64,000 nucleotides of DNA, taken from NCBI RefSeq assembly GCF_000203815.1, contig NW_004457729.1:4030674-4094673 (forward strand), written 5' to 3'. Position numbers and translations under genes: made by a program. Positions 1-12,158 of the stretch are shown here, in pieces; positions within the stretch are counted from its first letter, which is position 1; every line of letters begins with the position of its first letter. Origin of the DNA: Cavenderia fasciculata (taxonomy: Eukaryota > Evosea > Eumycetozoa > Acytosteliales > Cavenderiaceae). The notes beneath the pieces were generated by a model. That model was given only the letters and a program-made list of their open reading frames with translations, ran no database searches and was not told where the DNA came from.

Positions 1-262
1 AATTTTGAATACGACACTAAAATATTTTTATATTAAATTATAAATTAGTTTTGTTATTTACCATGTTGATCTGTTTTTTTTTACTTACACCTATATCAGC
101 CTTTCCATTGGCATCTTCTGCACAGACAGCAGCACTAAAATCAGTAAAACATTTCTTGCATGATGGTGATTGAACATCGGTCGTTGCCTGTGCAATTGGA
201 CTCATCACCATGAAACATAAAACAATGGCAACAATAATTAATTTAATTATATTTTTAAACAT
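1..262 (-). CDS. small secreted Cys-containing peptide (partial, 3' part off window)
   Basis: The start codon lies at 260-262. The first 26 residues form a clear signal peptide: a lysine, a long hydrophobic core, then an ...IAQA cleavage site. The mature part has three cysteines (CKKC and VC spacing) and many small or acidic residues. A strong donor (GTAAGT on the minus strand) begins at 88, and a TTTTAG acceptor ends at 17, giving a 72-nt intron. Exon 2 therefore starts at 16 and leaves the window, so reading straight through to 38 would be wrong. I do not recognise the family. Dictyostelids have many short secreted peptides of this kind. Confidence 0.55.
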
Positions 263-619
263 TTTAGAAAAGAAATTTAGGAAATTGGAAATTAGATTAG
301 ATTAAGTAATAATTATTATATTAACAAAAAAAAAAAATGATAATGAATTAGAGTTCAATTGAGAATTTGATCTAGAGTGAGACTGACTGATTCATCACAA
401 CAATGAAATTAAACAAATTAACCCACTCTTTACAAAGAGTATACTGTGAGAGCTGCAGTGAAGTGATATGATCTATATCAAAAGTGTAGTATACTCACTC
501 AAATATGATTTCATATGAAAGTTGGTGGGGGGGTTTTTTTTTTTTTGGCATTGGTATTTCCATCGATACAACTCTATTGATTGTGTGGGTTATTTTCACA
601 TATGACTATAGTATTTTAT
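263..619. other. intergenic, no gene seen
   Basis: This AT-rich stretch lies between the start of the secreted peptide gene and the stop of NPC1. It contains a G-run followed by a T-run near 523-546 and no ORF I can support. It probably holds the promoter of the small peptide gene and the NPC1 3' UTR. Confidence 0.5.
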
Positions 620-3600
620 TTACTGAGCAACATTGATATCAATTTCTTCAGCTGGTCTATAGGGATTACGATTTCTACAAAGTTTTGAAAAGTTGAATAT
701 ATCAAATCCAAAGAAACTTAATAAAATTGGTAAAAGTACTAATCCATGTAATGCACCAAGAATAACAATTGAAATATACATTCTAAAATAATAAACTCTA
801 AATATTTCAGAACTAAAAAAAAATAGAAAAAGATTAATAAATATTTTTCAATTTCTTTCTTTCTTTCTTTCTATTTTCTATTACTTTGAAAAAGCTAAAA
901 CTAAAACACCTAATAATTTTGTAATAAAAATACCACTAACAATTGAACTACCAACTTGGTTTAGAGCATATTTTGATTTTTGAGACTTGTCAAGAGTTGG
1001 AGGTGCTCTAATAAATGCATGAGCAATATGTACACAAAATTCTATTGATATACCAATTGCCATGACAACATTGACTACTGAAACTGCATTGAGACTGACG
1101 TTCCAGAGGTACATGACACCAAGTAAATCTATTGAAACCATACCAACACATATTACAACCAAAAGTGATATCATTGGATTTGTGAGTAGTAATAGACATA
1201 CTATAAATACACCAGCCAATGCAAGACCAATATCCATAACTGCTATTTTTTGAATGGTCAAATATTGTTCAAAATAGACATAAAATACAGAATAGACAAA
1301 TACTGGTAATCCTTGAGATGTAAAATGATCTGCCAAATAATAGGCAGCCTTGATTGCATTGATGAAATCATTTTGAGTACGAAGTGTTGAATGATAACCA
1401 TCAAGACGAGATGCTACAATAGTGGTACCATTTTGAATATTTAAATCTTGTGCATAGGCAAGACCTGTTGATGGACAACTACCACTAACTGTAAAGTTGA
1501 AAAAGGTTGGAAGGTATTTTACAAATTGTTCTGGTGGTGGACGATCCTTGTCATTCAATGTAAAACATGCTGTGCAATTGGAATCTGGTATACTTGGATC
1601 ACATGGTGTTGAATCTGGCATGAATCCACAACAATCTGGATTGGCAGACCATAACAAGTAATCATCCAACCATGAACTAATACCTGGGTGGACAAATGGA
1701 GCATTGTTGAATATATTCGATACAGAGCTATCTGTACAATTTTGAATGGTACATAGAGCATTTTGACTGGAGAAATCGGTATAATTATAGTTTCCCTTGA
1801 CAACAATATAAAATGGTGGTCCAACCTCTAGGTATTCAGCCATTTGACTAAAATATTGTTGAAGATAACTATCACTTGGAAGGGCGACACGTTGATCTAG
1901 ACCCAATGTCAAACTAAACGACAATGACAAGGCAATTAAAAATGCACCAATAAATATAATGACTGCACCAACTTTTACAATTGGATTCATTATAAATGGA
2001 GCATAATAATGTTTAAAAAGTGTTTTCAAAAGACTATCTTTTTTCTTGTACACTGGAATGTATTGAGTGTTTAGAGAAAAGTCTTCATCAAACATGAGTG
2101 GAACCTTTTCATCTCGGTTTAGGTCTGGTTCATCGTCATCTGAATTTTCTCCATCTTGTAATGACAGACATGGGATACAGTCGACGCGACGATTCTGATA
2201 TCGCTGAGTGTCAAGTATGAGTAGTGCTGAAAATGCTGTTACTTGAAGAATAAAGTCAAATAGAATGGCAACCGATGCATAGGCTGAAAAGGCAACTACA
2301 GCAGGCATTCTGGTAAGAGTACCAAGAAGGAATGCCAATGATTCAGAGAGTGATGCCAATGCCATTGAAGGTCCTACTCTTGCCATGGCTCTAGCAAGTG
2401 TCAATTGAATGGGTGGTTTGGATGAGAACCGAGTTGTATTATCATACGATGTAACATGTAGATTTTCAAAAGTATTTACTAGTATGAAAATATTATCAAC
2501 ACCAATTGCCAAAACTAAAAATGGTATCACTTCTGAAATGATAAGTGTTGCTTTAATGCCACCAAAAGAACAAAGACCAACTGAAATGGCAATTGAACAT
2601 GCAACCACTAAAATACCAGCAAGACCAAGTGAAAATCTTGAATTGACAATATAAGAAAGGAAACGATGAGGAGGTGGATAGAATCTACCAAGGGCAACTG
2701 AAACATAGACAAACATGACAGAATAGGAAATGAGAATGGTTGAAATATCGGCAGAACTTTCTCTTGACAATTCATCTTGAACAGAACGTTGTGCAGAAAA
2801 TGCTACATTTAATAGACGACTCGAGTTTGATTGATATTGTTTAACTGCTTGTAACCAAACTTCTTCCCATGCCATGGCTTGATTCTGAAGAGAATCTGGA
2901 TTCTTTAAAAGAAAAGTAGTTACAAAGGCAGATGCTTTCATTGCCTCGGATGGTGTACCTGACCAACCACCCAATACTACTGCTGGATTGACTGGTGTAC
3001 CTACAGCATCCATACAAGTAGTCATTAATGGATCACCAAGACATGTTTGCATTTGTTGTTGAAAACTGTCAGAGTCCATTTGTTCAATGAGTTGTAAATT
3101 TCTTTGCCACATTCCAGTAACCGATTCAACCAAACATCCACGATGAGTTGGTGCAAAACAAAGACTTGACAGTGAAATGGTAGTATTTTCATAGTTGACG
3201 GTGAGATTCATTAATTCTATTTCTAGACGTGCCAATTCTGCAATCAATGTTTGATTATTACCAATCATAGTTATGTTTGGATCGGTTGGGGTAAGGATGA
3301 GTTGTTCGATACGATAAAATGGACCAAAGTTACTATCGAAATATTCCTTTTCAATGGCAGCACGACTAGTTGGACTAACCCACAATTTGACAGGATCTTC
3401 TTCAATTTGAAGGAATTTAATACCAATTGAACAAATACCAGTAAATACAATACACGCAGCAATGGTGACCAATGGATAATTGGAAACGACGCGACCAAGT
3501 AAAAAGAATAATTTTTGAACAAAACTAGGATCTTCAATACCAATATCTTTAAATGGTGATGATTCCGAGAATGGTTCTACCAAATCGCTTGGATGACCCA

Positions 3601-5001
3601 ATCTAATATTTGCACCGCCGGGTTTGTTAAATTGGAAATCAAAACGATTTTGTTCCCTTTGATAGAGCAAGTATAAAATGACAGTAACCACTGCCATAAT
3701 ACCCAAAGCAACCAACGAATAGGTAAATGATGTTACAGCAAGAGCACATGACCAATCTCTACCATATGGCATTTGATAATTACATTTATCAGACTCTATG
3801 GGTACAATACCAGAAATGACTGGCAAGAAAATAGCAGAAACATAAATATAAATCATTACAATGAATCCAATGACTATATAAAGTTTCTTTCTTCTAATTA
3901 ATATTCTTTTAAGACACCAAATTGAAATTAATGTAAATAATGTCAATAAAAATAAATAATATCCAAATATAAACCAAACTGATAATATTGGTATTCTAAA
4001 AAATAAAAATAAATTAATAAATAAATAAAATATTATATTATTTCTTTTTTCACTATGGTTTACATACTGTCTATTAAATAAATAAGTATTTGGAATGATT
4101 GAATCATTTATCATTTTGAAACCACCATATTCACCTGGAAAAGAACATAGATCACGACAACTAGCACATGAACAACTAGAGGTACAATTTTGAACGGCAA
4201 CAGTTGATCTATATCCATTGATTGGATCAAAGATAAAGCCAATTTTGAATTGTGGGTTTTGTGAACCGAAAAAGTTGACAAAAAAGTCTATATACGTTGG
4301 ATATTGAACGGCGAATGGTACATTTCCACTTGTAGATACATCACGACAACTATTATAGATACCTTCTGCATAGACTGGATCAATGACATATGTGGCATAG
4401 GTTACTTTGGTGTAATTGACACCATTATGAGGAAAGATACTCGTTTGATTGATCAACATAAACGTTGCTTGGTAGGGTGAACATCCACTAGCACACCACA
4501 GATCCCATAGATTTGCCATACATGCTGGGCATCTTCCAAAAACAGTTTGTGCTGCTGTCATTTGATCTCCCAACATTATAAATTGTTGTTGACTACAACA
4601 TGAATCTGATTGAAATTCTGGGTGTGATGGACATATTCCTGATGGTATACCTCCTGATACCTAAAAGAATAATAAAAAAAAAAAAAGAAATAGAAAATAA
4701 AAAGAATGTTATTATATTGTTATTATATTGATAAGTATTTGTTGTTGTTGTTGTTGTTGTTGTATTGACTTACAGGAGAAGGTTGAAAATACTTTTCAGT
4801 AGTTATACTTGTATTTGTACCCCATGGTCCAGGGAATACTACACCATACATTGAACATCCTGTAGTTGTATTGATCTGTTGATTAGATTGATGTGATATT
4901 ATTTCATTGCTTCCTTTTACTAGTACTCTGTTAAATAAACAAAGGGCAATGATAAAGATGATGATGACTGTTGCTAAAAATGAATTTTGATGATTTAACA
5001 T
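620..5001 (-). CDS. npc1: Niemann-Pick C1 sterol transporter (NPC1)
   Basis: NPC1 moves cholesterol or other sterols out of the lumen of late endosomes and lysosomes. My model has four exons: 5001-4774, 4660-4068, 3995-885 and 812-620. They total 4125 nt, or 1374 residues, close to the family length of about 1280. The N-terminus has a signal peptide and then the cysteine-rich sterol-binding domain (CSMYG, CCSQQQ, CPACMANLWDLWC). Next come a membrane segment, the luminal loop, the sterol-sensing domain (FLVLAIGVDNIFILV), a second cysteine-rich luminal loop and the RND-type C-terminal membrane domain (AIGISIEFCVHIAHAF). The last exon carries the family motif YYFRMY..IVILGALHG and ends EEIDINVAQ. 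The start at 5001 was chosen because the signal peptide follows directly; an upstream in-frame Met at 5055 is possible. Confidence 0.95.
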
Positions 5002-5549
5002 TTTTTTTGTCCATTTAAAAAATAGAGATAAATAATAATAATGAGTTATGAACAATCAACAATATATAAAAAAATATAAAAATAGATTGTAAATTGGATA
5101 AATGAATATATAAATTATTACTTGAATTATTTGATGAAAGTAGTAAAAGTAAACTGAGAATACAAATAAATAGTACTACTGATGTATGTATGAATAACGA
5201 GTTTTTATTTTTATTTTATTTTATTTATTTTGGGTGAGAGAGAGAGGGAGAGAGAAGGAGAAAGAGGTGTGTGTGGGTAGACCGACCAACCAACCAAACA
5301 ACCACACACTCGCAAAAATGGATTGTGGTAGATGTAAACCGTGATCACTTCATTGGCAGTTTCCAGTTTGATGATGCAAAATGACACGTTCACATTGCCA
5401 TGATTACACCACCTAAAAATAAAGATGAGCTCTCCTCCTCTGCTAACCCACTCTAGAGGGGGGGTATCATAAATCAATCAATATTTAATTGTTTTTTCAA
5501 GATTACTTATTTTATTTTATTTTATTTATTTGATTTGATTTGATTTGAT
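5002..5549. promoter_or_regulatory. NPC1 upstream region
   Basis: This non-coding stretch lies between the NPC1 start and the end of the next minus-strand gene. It has a GAGA-type purine tract at about 5233-5266, then a CCAACCAACC-type run near 5283-5305, and short TTTAT and TTTGAT repeats near 5508-5550. No gene is seen. The short open frame across 5211-5477 is low-complexity and lacks support. Confidence 0.4.
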
Positions 5550-7406
5550 TTAATTATTTTGATCTGGTATGATAAATGGTAAAGTATAATTTGGATTATT
5601 ACTATTACCTGATCCTGAACCCATAGAAGTAAATGTCAAGTTGGCAGGAAAATTAAAAATTGGTGTATTGATTGGTTCTGGAATTGGTGGGAATGGAATG
5701 ATTTTGGAATCATAGACATTTAGATTCCAAGATGATTTGTTAATGATCGATGGATGCTTTTGAATTTCTTGATCTAAATGTTGTAATTGTTGATGACCGA
5801 TTCCTGCAATGTTTACACTTAGATATCCTATATTGTGATGATTGATAATTGCTTCTTTTAGATTATTCCATTGTTGGAATCCAATCATATTTGTTGTTGA
5901 TTGTGAAGAATCTTTTTTAAATTCAAATTCAATACTTTTAAAGGTAGAGTTTTGATTAAAATTTAAAATATCAACAAATAATGAACAATCAGATGTTGAT
6001 CGAATAATGATATTGGAGACATTAGAGAATGACTCGGCAATCATTTTTCTTTGTTGGTCATCTGGTAGCGGGATATTGACCAATTTAACATATCGAGACT
6101 TTGCACTACTATTGGGTAGTGTCAAATCGAGACGATTGATTGGTCGACGAATTGGCACTATATACCAAACGGGTAGTTTAATTGATTGCAGATGACTAGA
6201 TCTTTCATCTTGTAATAAGAATTCCAACAATTTGGTATTATGTAAAGAGAGTGAACATTCTTGTGTTTCAATACCAAATTCGACTAATCGATGTGATCTT
6301 TTGAGATAGTCAATGATGGGTTGTGAACTAGTTGGTGGAAAGATACGTGGCAGAACTGGTTGTTTTGCCTCGACGAGTAATAGTGATTCGAGTAGTGGAA
6401 GGTTTCTAGTGAGATTATCAAAAAACTCAGTGTCTATTGTATAATCAAATACAGTACCAAGACAGAGTTTACGTAGTTTTGAAAGATACTCTGAAAATGA
6501 TATCTTTACAGCTATTATATCTGGATCCCATTCATTCTCTTCTTCATTGTCATCATCTTCTTGATAATCTTCTTTGACGGGTATTCTTGGTGTTATGACC
6601 AATGACAATTCTTCGATTTGGTGTCCAATTGCAATGACAACATTATCCAAATGTTCACCCCATACGCGATCACCATAACTATTACGATAGTCATGCATAA
6701 TATGTAATCTCGAAAGAGATGGCATTTGACACCCAACGTCGGTAGAAATAAGATAATCTATATCTTCCAATACACCATTAAATGTATCGATTTGATTAAA
6801 TATTGATTGTACCAACAACTTTGAACGGTCAGTCAATACTTGTTCCTTTACATTTGGTCGATAGATAAACTTTTTCAACTTTAAAGATGCTTCTTCCTCC
6901 AACGCAACCTTTCTCTTTTTATCATCCCATTCCAATTGTTCAAATATAAATCTCTTTAGATTCATTTGACCATCAACATTTAAACTTTTAAACTCTTTTA
7001 ATCCATCATTTGACATTATATTAATTATTAAATATTTTGTTAAATTATTATTATCATTATTATCATTATTATTATTATTATTATTCTCTTTTTTGTTGTT
7101 TTTGTTTAAATCTATTAATAATTGATTTAATAATAATTGTTTACTACAATGTTGAATTTGATCATTTTGATTATCCTTTTTTAATTGATCTAGAGTGAGT
7201 CTATCAAAGATTAACTTGTCATTGAGTAGTTTAACAATTTCAAAGTATTGTTTTGATACTCTACTTAGTGATGTCAATATCCAATGTCTGCTGACACTTG
7301 ATTTTAATGATTCACTCTCTTCCCATAGATATTTAATAACTATACCATAAAGATATATTGGTAATTTTATACTATTATCACTATTATTACTATTATTACT
7401 ATCCAT
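5550..7406 (-). CDS. F-box-like dictyostelid protein of unknown function
   Basis: This is a single exon of 618 residues. The first 60 residues have the pattern of an F-box-like helix set (LPIYLYGIVIKYLWE..., then SLSRVSKQYFEIVKLL), common in the large dictyostelid family that pairs such a start with repeats. The rest has irregular leucine-rich stretches (LSRLHIMHDY, LSKLRKLCLG, LPLLESLLLVE) suggesting a divergent LRR-like solenoid. No FNIP repeats are visible. An Asn run and an acidic linker interrupt it. If the F-box is real, it would be a substrate adaptor for an SCF ubiquitin ligase, but that is inference. The gene is divergent from the PH protein at 8058. Confidence 0.6.
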   Translation of the reverse strand: MDSNNSNNSDNSIKLPIYLYGIVIKYLWEESESLKSSVSRHWILTSLSRVSKQYFEIVKLLNDKLIFDRLTLDQLKKDNQNDQIQHCSKQLLLNQLLIDLNKNNKKENNNNNNNDNNDNNNLTKYLIINIMSNDGLKEFKSLNVDGQMNLKRFIFEQLEWDDKKRKVALEEEASLKLKKFIYRPNVKEQVLTDRSKLLVQSIFNQIDTFNGVLEDIDYLISTDVGCQMPSLSRLHIMHDYRNSYGDRVWGEHLDNVVIAIGHQIEELSLVITPRIPVKEDYQEDDDNEEENEWDPDIIAVKISFSEYLSKLRKLCLGTVFDYTIDTEFFDNLTRNLPLLESLLLVEAKQPVLPRIFPPTSSQPIIDYLKRSHRLVEFGIETQECSLSLHNTKLLEFLLQDERSSHLQSIKLPVWYIVPIRRPINRLDLTLPNSSAKSRYVKLVNIPLPDDQQRKMIAESFSNVSNIIIRSTSDCSLFVDILNFNQNSTFKSIEFEFKKDSSQSTTNMIGFQQWNNLKEAIINHHNIGYLSVNIAGIGHQQLQHLDQEIQKHPSIINKSSWNLNVYDSKIIPFPPIPEPINTPIFNFPANLTFTSMGSGSGNSNNPNYTLPFIIPDQNN

Positions 7407-8057
7407 CTTTAAAAAAATGAAGCACTATAAACCAGAGAAAAACACAAGCTGTAGCGCTTTAAAATTTTTTTTTTTTGTAGAAATCATTCATTCAATGAAA
7501 CATGATGATGAGATTTTTTTGGTATTATCTCCCTTACACATTCCTTGATGAGATTTATAACAATGAAATAATATTAATACAAATTTTATATTCATTATAA
7601 TAATAAAGAGTGTCTTTGAGACAGTCAATGTTTGATTATATTTTTATACCATTTTTTTTTTTTTTTATTCAAAGTACACGAGATAAAAACTAACTACTAA
7701 GAGGAGACAATGACATCATCGAAGCTGCAAAGACCCACGTTTTTTGATCAAAAAATCGAGTTTAAGGGGAAGCTTGAAAAAATCTTTCTAGGCTGACTTT
7801 GAGTTGAGTCGCAATCCACACCCACCTCTTTAAAATCGCGACCCCTCTTACTTACTCCTTGTCATCCATCTTTTTTATTTTTTTCGTTGCTTGTCTTATC
7901 TATCTATCTTGTCTATCTTATATTTGTATTATTAGTTATTTCTTTTTTTTCACTATTCTTCTTATCAATATATCAACAACAAAAGAATCAAGTAAAAGTT
8001 TAGAGAGAGAGAGAGAGAGAGATAGTAGGATAAGACGTTTAAACAACATCAAAAAGG
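7407..8057. promoter_or_regulatory. divergent promoter region
   Basis: The region lies between two divergently transcribed genes. It contains several T or A homopolymers, a more GC-rich patch near 7690-7850, and a (GA)n tract at about 8002-8022 just ahead of the plus-strand start at 8058. An open frame starting at 7859 overlaps the next gene in another frame and looks like leader sequence. Confidence 0.4.
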
Positions 8058-11000
8058 ATGACAACAAAAAAAAAGATTCATTTAGAAGGATGGTTAGATA
8101 AACAAGGAGAGAGGGGAATTATTAAAGGATGGAAATCAAGATTCTTTGGTCTATCATCATCTGGTTTTGAATTACATTATTATGAACAACAACAACAATC
8201 AGATAATAATTCGTCGTCGGGTAACGGCAACAATTCACAATCAAACATTAGTGTCATTGGATCAAATAGTTTAGGGTTTATCGATATTAGAGCAGTGACA
8301 TCTGTCAAGATTGTAGATCCTTCTACCTTTGTCTTTTCAATCGACGTACCGGGTCGTTCATACATGTTGCGTGGCAAGAATGAACGTGATGTACAATACT
8401 GGACACAAGGTGTAAACGAAGTCATCTCTGCCTATCAAAGACAAAAAGAAAATAGATTATCAGTCTCTCAAACCGCTATCCTAGAAAATGCCCTTCAACA
8501 AAAGGATATCGAACTTTCAAAGTTACGTGAAATGTTAGAACAACAAAAATTAAAAGTTAAAGATTTAACTATTAACAAACAAAAAGATGAAGTTGTAAGT
8601 ACAGAATAGAAAAGTAATTTAGACAAATGATCAAATTTTTATTTATTTATTTATTTTTATCTTTTTTTATTTTTAAAGAATATTCAAATGTTATCAGAAA
8701 AAGTTGAAAAATTAAAACAAGATCTATCAAATAAGGACAATTTAATTGAAAATACAAGAAGAAATTCAATTATTGCAAATGGAGAAGAGATTGGAAAGTT
8801 GACAAGTGAAATTGCACAAATCAAAAAAGATCAAACTTTGATCCAGGAAAAAGAAGAGAGTATTAAAAAGTTGGAGTTGGAGATTGCTCAATTGAGTGGA
8901 CACTTGGAGAGTGCCAAGAAGCAAATCGAAGAAAAGGAAGCATTGTCTAATCGTTCACATCAACTAGAATTGGATATTGTCAAAAAGGATACACTCCTAG
9001 AGGAAAAGGAAAAAGAGTTGATCAAGTTGACCGAGGTGGCCAAACAAAGAGACAGTGAATTGATTGAAAAGAGTAAAGACCTAGAAAATGTAAACATAAA
9101 GGTCATCAATCTATTGAAACAAGCTCAAGAAACCGACACCCAACATCAAGATGAATTAGACTCCAAGGACAAGGAAATCGAACGATTAATGATCGAACGT
9201 CTTGAACTCAAGAAATCATTAACCGCCGCCGGTGATGATCAAGATCAACAAGTTGAATCACTCAAAAAAGAATCCATTGTCAACAAGGAATTGGTTCATA
9301 ATTTGGAAAAGGAATTGGAACAATTCAAATCAAATAGTCAAGAACAAGAAAACAAAATTAATTCACTTGAGGAGGAATTGGAATCTGAAATCAATCAACT
9401 AAATGAAAAAATTGTATTACAAACTTCCAACACCGAGGAACAACAGACCAAGTTTGAGACGGAATTGAATACTCTAAAGTTACAACATCAAGAAGAAATC
9501 AAATCGATAAAGTCAGAGCAAGATGAAAAATTACAACAAACAATTGAAAGCAAGCAAACTGAAATCAACTCTATCAAGGAGGAACAAGAAAAAGAGATTG
9601 AATCGTTAAAGAGTGAATACCAAGAAAGAATTCAACTATTACAAAATGGAGCCGATTCATTAGATGTCATGGAAAAACAAATTGAATCTATCAAATCAAA
9701 CAACAAAAAGGAAATTGAATCAATCAAGGAACAAAAGGAAATTGAAAAGGAAATTGAAATCAAATCAATCAACGATCAACATCTACAAGATATTGAAAAT
9801 TTAAAGAATCAACATCAACAAGAAATTGAAACTTCACAATCAAAACAAAAGGAATTCCAATTCCAAATTGAAGATTTGGAAAATGAAATCTTACAAGTTA
9901 AATTGGAAAGTCAAGAAGATTTGGATCAAGAAATTGAAAATCTAAAGAGTCTACAACAACAAGAAATTGAAAATCTAAAGAATCAACATCAACAAGAAAT
10001 TGAATCTGTCAAGAGTCAAAACCAACAAGAAATTGAATCAATTAATAGTCAACAACAAGAAATTGAATCAATCAAGAATCAACATCAACAAGAAATTGAA
10101 TCAATCAAGAGTCAACATCAATTAGAAATTGAATCAATTAATATTAAACAACAAGAAGAAATTGAATCAATCAAGAATCAACAACAAGATATTGAATCAA
10201 TCAAGAATCAACATCAACAAGATATTGAATCAATCAAGAATCAACATCAACAAGAAATTGAATCAATTAATATTAAACAACAACAAGAAATTGAAACAAT
10301 TAATAATCAACACCAAATCCAAATTAAATTATTGGAAGAAGAAAAGAATGAATTTATTCTTGGACGTTCATCACAAGAAGAATCAAACATTTCAAAGGTC
10401 AGTGGATTAGAAGATGAATTGACAAGAAAGACAGAACAATGGAAGGAAGAAGTAAAGAAATCAATCTTACTCCAAGACGAGGTCGAGCAACTCAATCAAC
10501 AATTGAAATCCGAAAAGGATACCAATGCTAGTAATCTTGCTCTTCTAAGTAACAGTGCCAATAGTAATAGTGAATTGATTACATCACTTCAAGATCAATT
10601 AAATCATCTAAAGGAAGATAATTCAATCCTAAAGACAGAATCAAAACACAAATCACACGATCTCAAAGAATTGGTTAAAAAGCACGAGTCTACCAACACA
10701 CAACTCGTTCAATCCGTTGCTACACTTGAACAACAATTGGCAGATACCAAGAGTCAAGAAGAAAACTTGAACCAATTGTACAGTCAATTGGTAGAGGATC
10801 ATGAAAAGTTGCGTATCGAATCTCAACAACAAGTAGAGAGCCTCAAGGAAGCAATTAATATTGGAAAGGATAATCAAGAAGATTCATCTGCCAAATGGGA
10901 CATTATGGCCAAGGATTTGGAACAAGCTCAAAACCATATCGATGCACTCACCAAACAATTGGAAGAAAAGCAAATTGAATTGTTAGAGAGAGAGGAATTG

Positions 11001-11982
11001 GGTAACTCATTTAACCGTGAACTCTTGTCTATTGACCACGAAGATACCATGCTTCAAAAGATTACAGAATCAATTGCCGAGCGTAACGATGGTATTCGTC
11101 AATTGTTGGACGATGCCAATAGTCGTGAAAAGGAACTTCAAGAACGTATCCAAACAATGGAACAAAGTTATCAACAATTAATTCAAGAAAAGGATTTGAC
11201 ATTTAGTACTGTCGAGGAACAAAATAATGTTCAAGTTGTAGCTCTTAAAAAGGAAATTGATTCTTTACAACAACAATTGTCTGAAGCCTCTGAAAAGATT
11301 GTTGTTGTTTCTCCACCTGCTCAAGATGGAGTTTCCGTTTCACCAAGTCTAAACTCTTCAGTTCAACTTAAAGAATCGATTGGTGATGCAATGTTGTTTT
11401 CATCTGAACTTGAAAAAGAGTTGCAAGACAGTGACCTACAGGATCAATTAACAAACACCCTAGCTGAATTGGATCACAAGACCAAGGAACTCGAATACAA
11501 GGTAGAGGAATTGGTTGGATACCAAAAACAATTGGATACTGCTCAAGAACAACTTGGCAAATCAAAGAATCAATTGGACGACTCGGCACGTAAATATACT
11601 GCCATCGAAAAGGAACGTAATCAATTGGCAGAGAAATGTAAACAATTGGATATCGAATACTATGAAATGAAAGATAAAATTATGGTTTTGGAAGAAGAAA
11701 TTCAATCATTTAAACAAAATGATAAAGAATCTACTGTTATCATTTTATTAAAAGAAAGGTAAAAAAGAAAAAGAAAAAACAAAAAAAAAGAAATAGAATA
11801 GAATATTAATTTATTTTATTTCTAGATATTTCCTAACAGTAGCAAGAAGCTTAAAATTACAAGGTGCACAATTAGGTTACCCATGTAACCGTAATGTTTA
11901 TGAACTGTATGAACAAGCAACAAAAGATAATATTCACATGGACGAATGGCCAGTTTGGATATCAAAACAATTGGAATTTTAA
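8058..11982 (+). CDS. PH domain plus long coiled-coil protein
   Basis: There are three exons: 8058-8594, 8679-11758 and 11826-11982, for 1257 residues in total. Residues 6-130 form a pleckstrin homology domain (EGWLDKQGE...KGWKSRFFGL, then RSYMLRGKNERDVQYWTQGVNEVI), which usually binds phosphoinositides. The next thousand residues are heptad-rich coiled coil, with an imperfect QEIESIKNQH repeat in the middle. The last exon encodes a small globular tail ending EWPVWISKQLEF. The layout suggests an elongated membrane-tethered scaffold or vesicle tether. I cannot assign an orthologue. The donors are GTAAGT and GTAAAA. Confidence 0.85.
9770..10320 (+). repeat. imperfect coding tandem repeat (QEIESIKNQHQ unit)
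   Basis: Within the coiled coil, units of about 11 residues such as QEIESIKNQHQ repeat many times with small variations (ENLKNQHQ, ESINIKQQ, ESIKSQHQ). The DNA is CAA/ATT/GAA/TCA-rich and highly self-similar, so the repeat count probably varies between strains and the assembly could be collapsed here. Confidence 0.8.
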
Positions 11983-12158
11983 ATCATAATCAAACGACGA
12001 TACAAAATAACAACATTATTTAAAAGTCATGATGATGTATAATTTCCAAAATTTACTCCTCCCCTTTCCCCAAAAATAAAATAAAATACAAAAATACCAC
12101 CCAGAAACTAGTTGAATTATAATTATATAATTCACTATTCTTTTTATAAATATATATA

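Noticed and set aside
5211-5477. 88-codon minus-strand ORF upstream of NPC1
   Set aside because: Mostly translation of GA/CT and CA repeats, with no splice or domain support.
7859-8101. 80-codon plus-strand ORF overlapping the PH gene start
   Set aside because: Hydrophobic low-complexity frame in the leader. The PH domain frame from 8058 explains the region.
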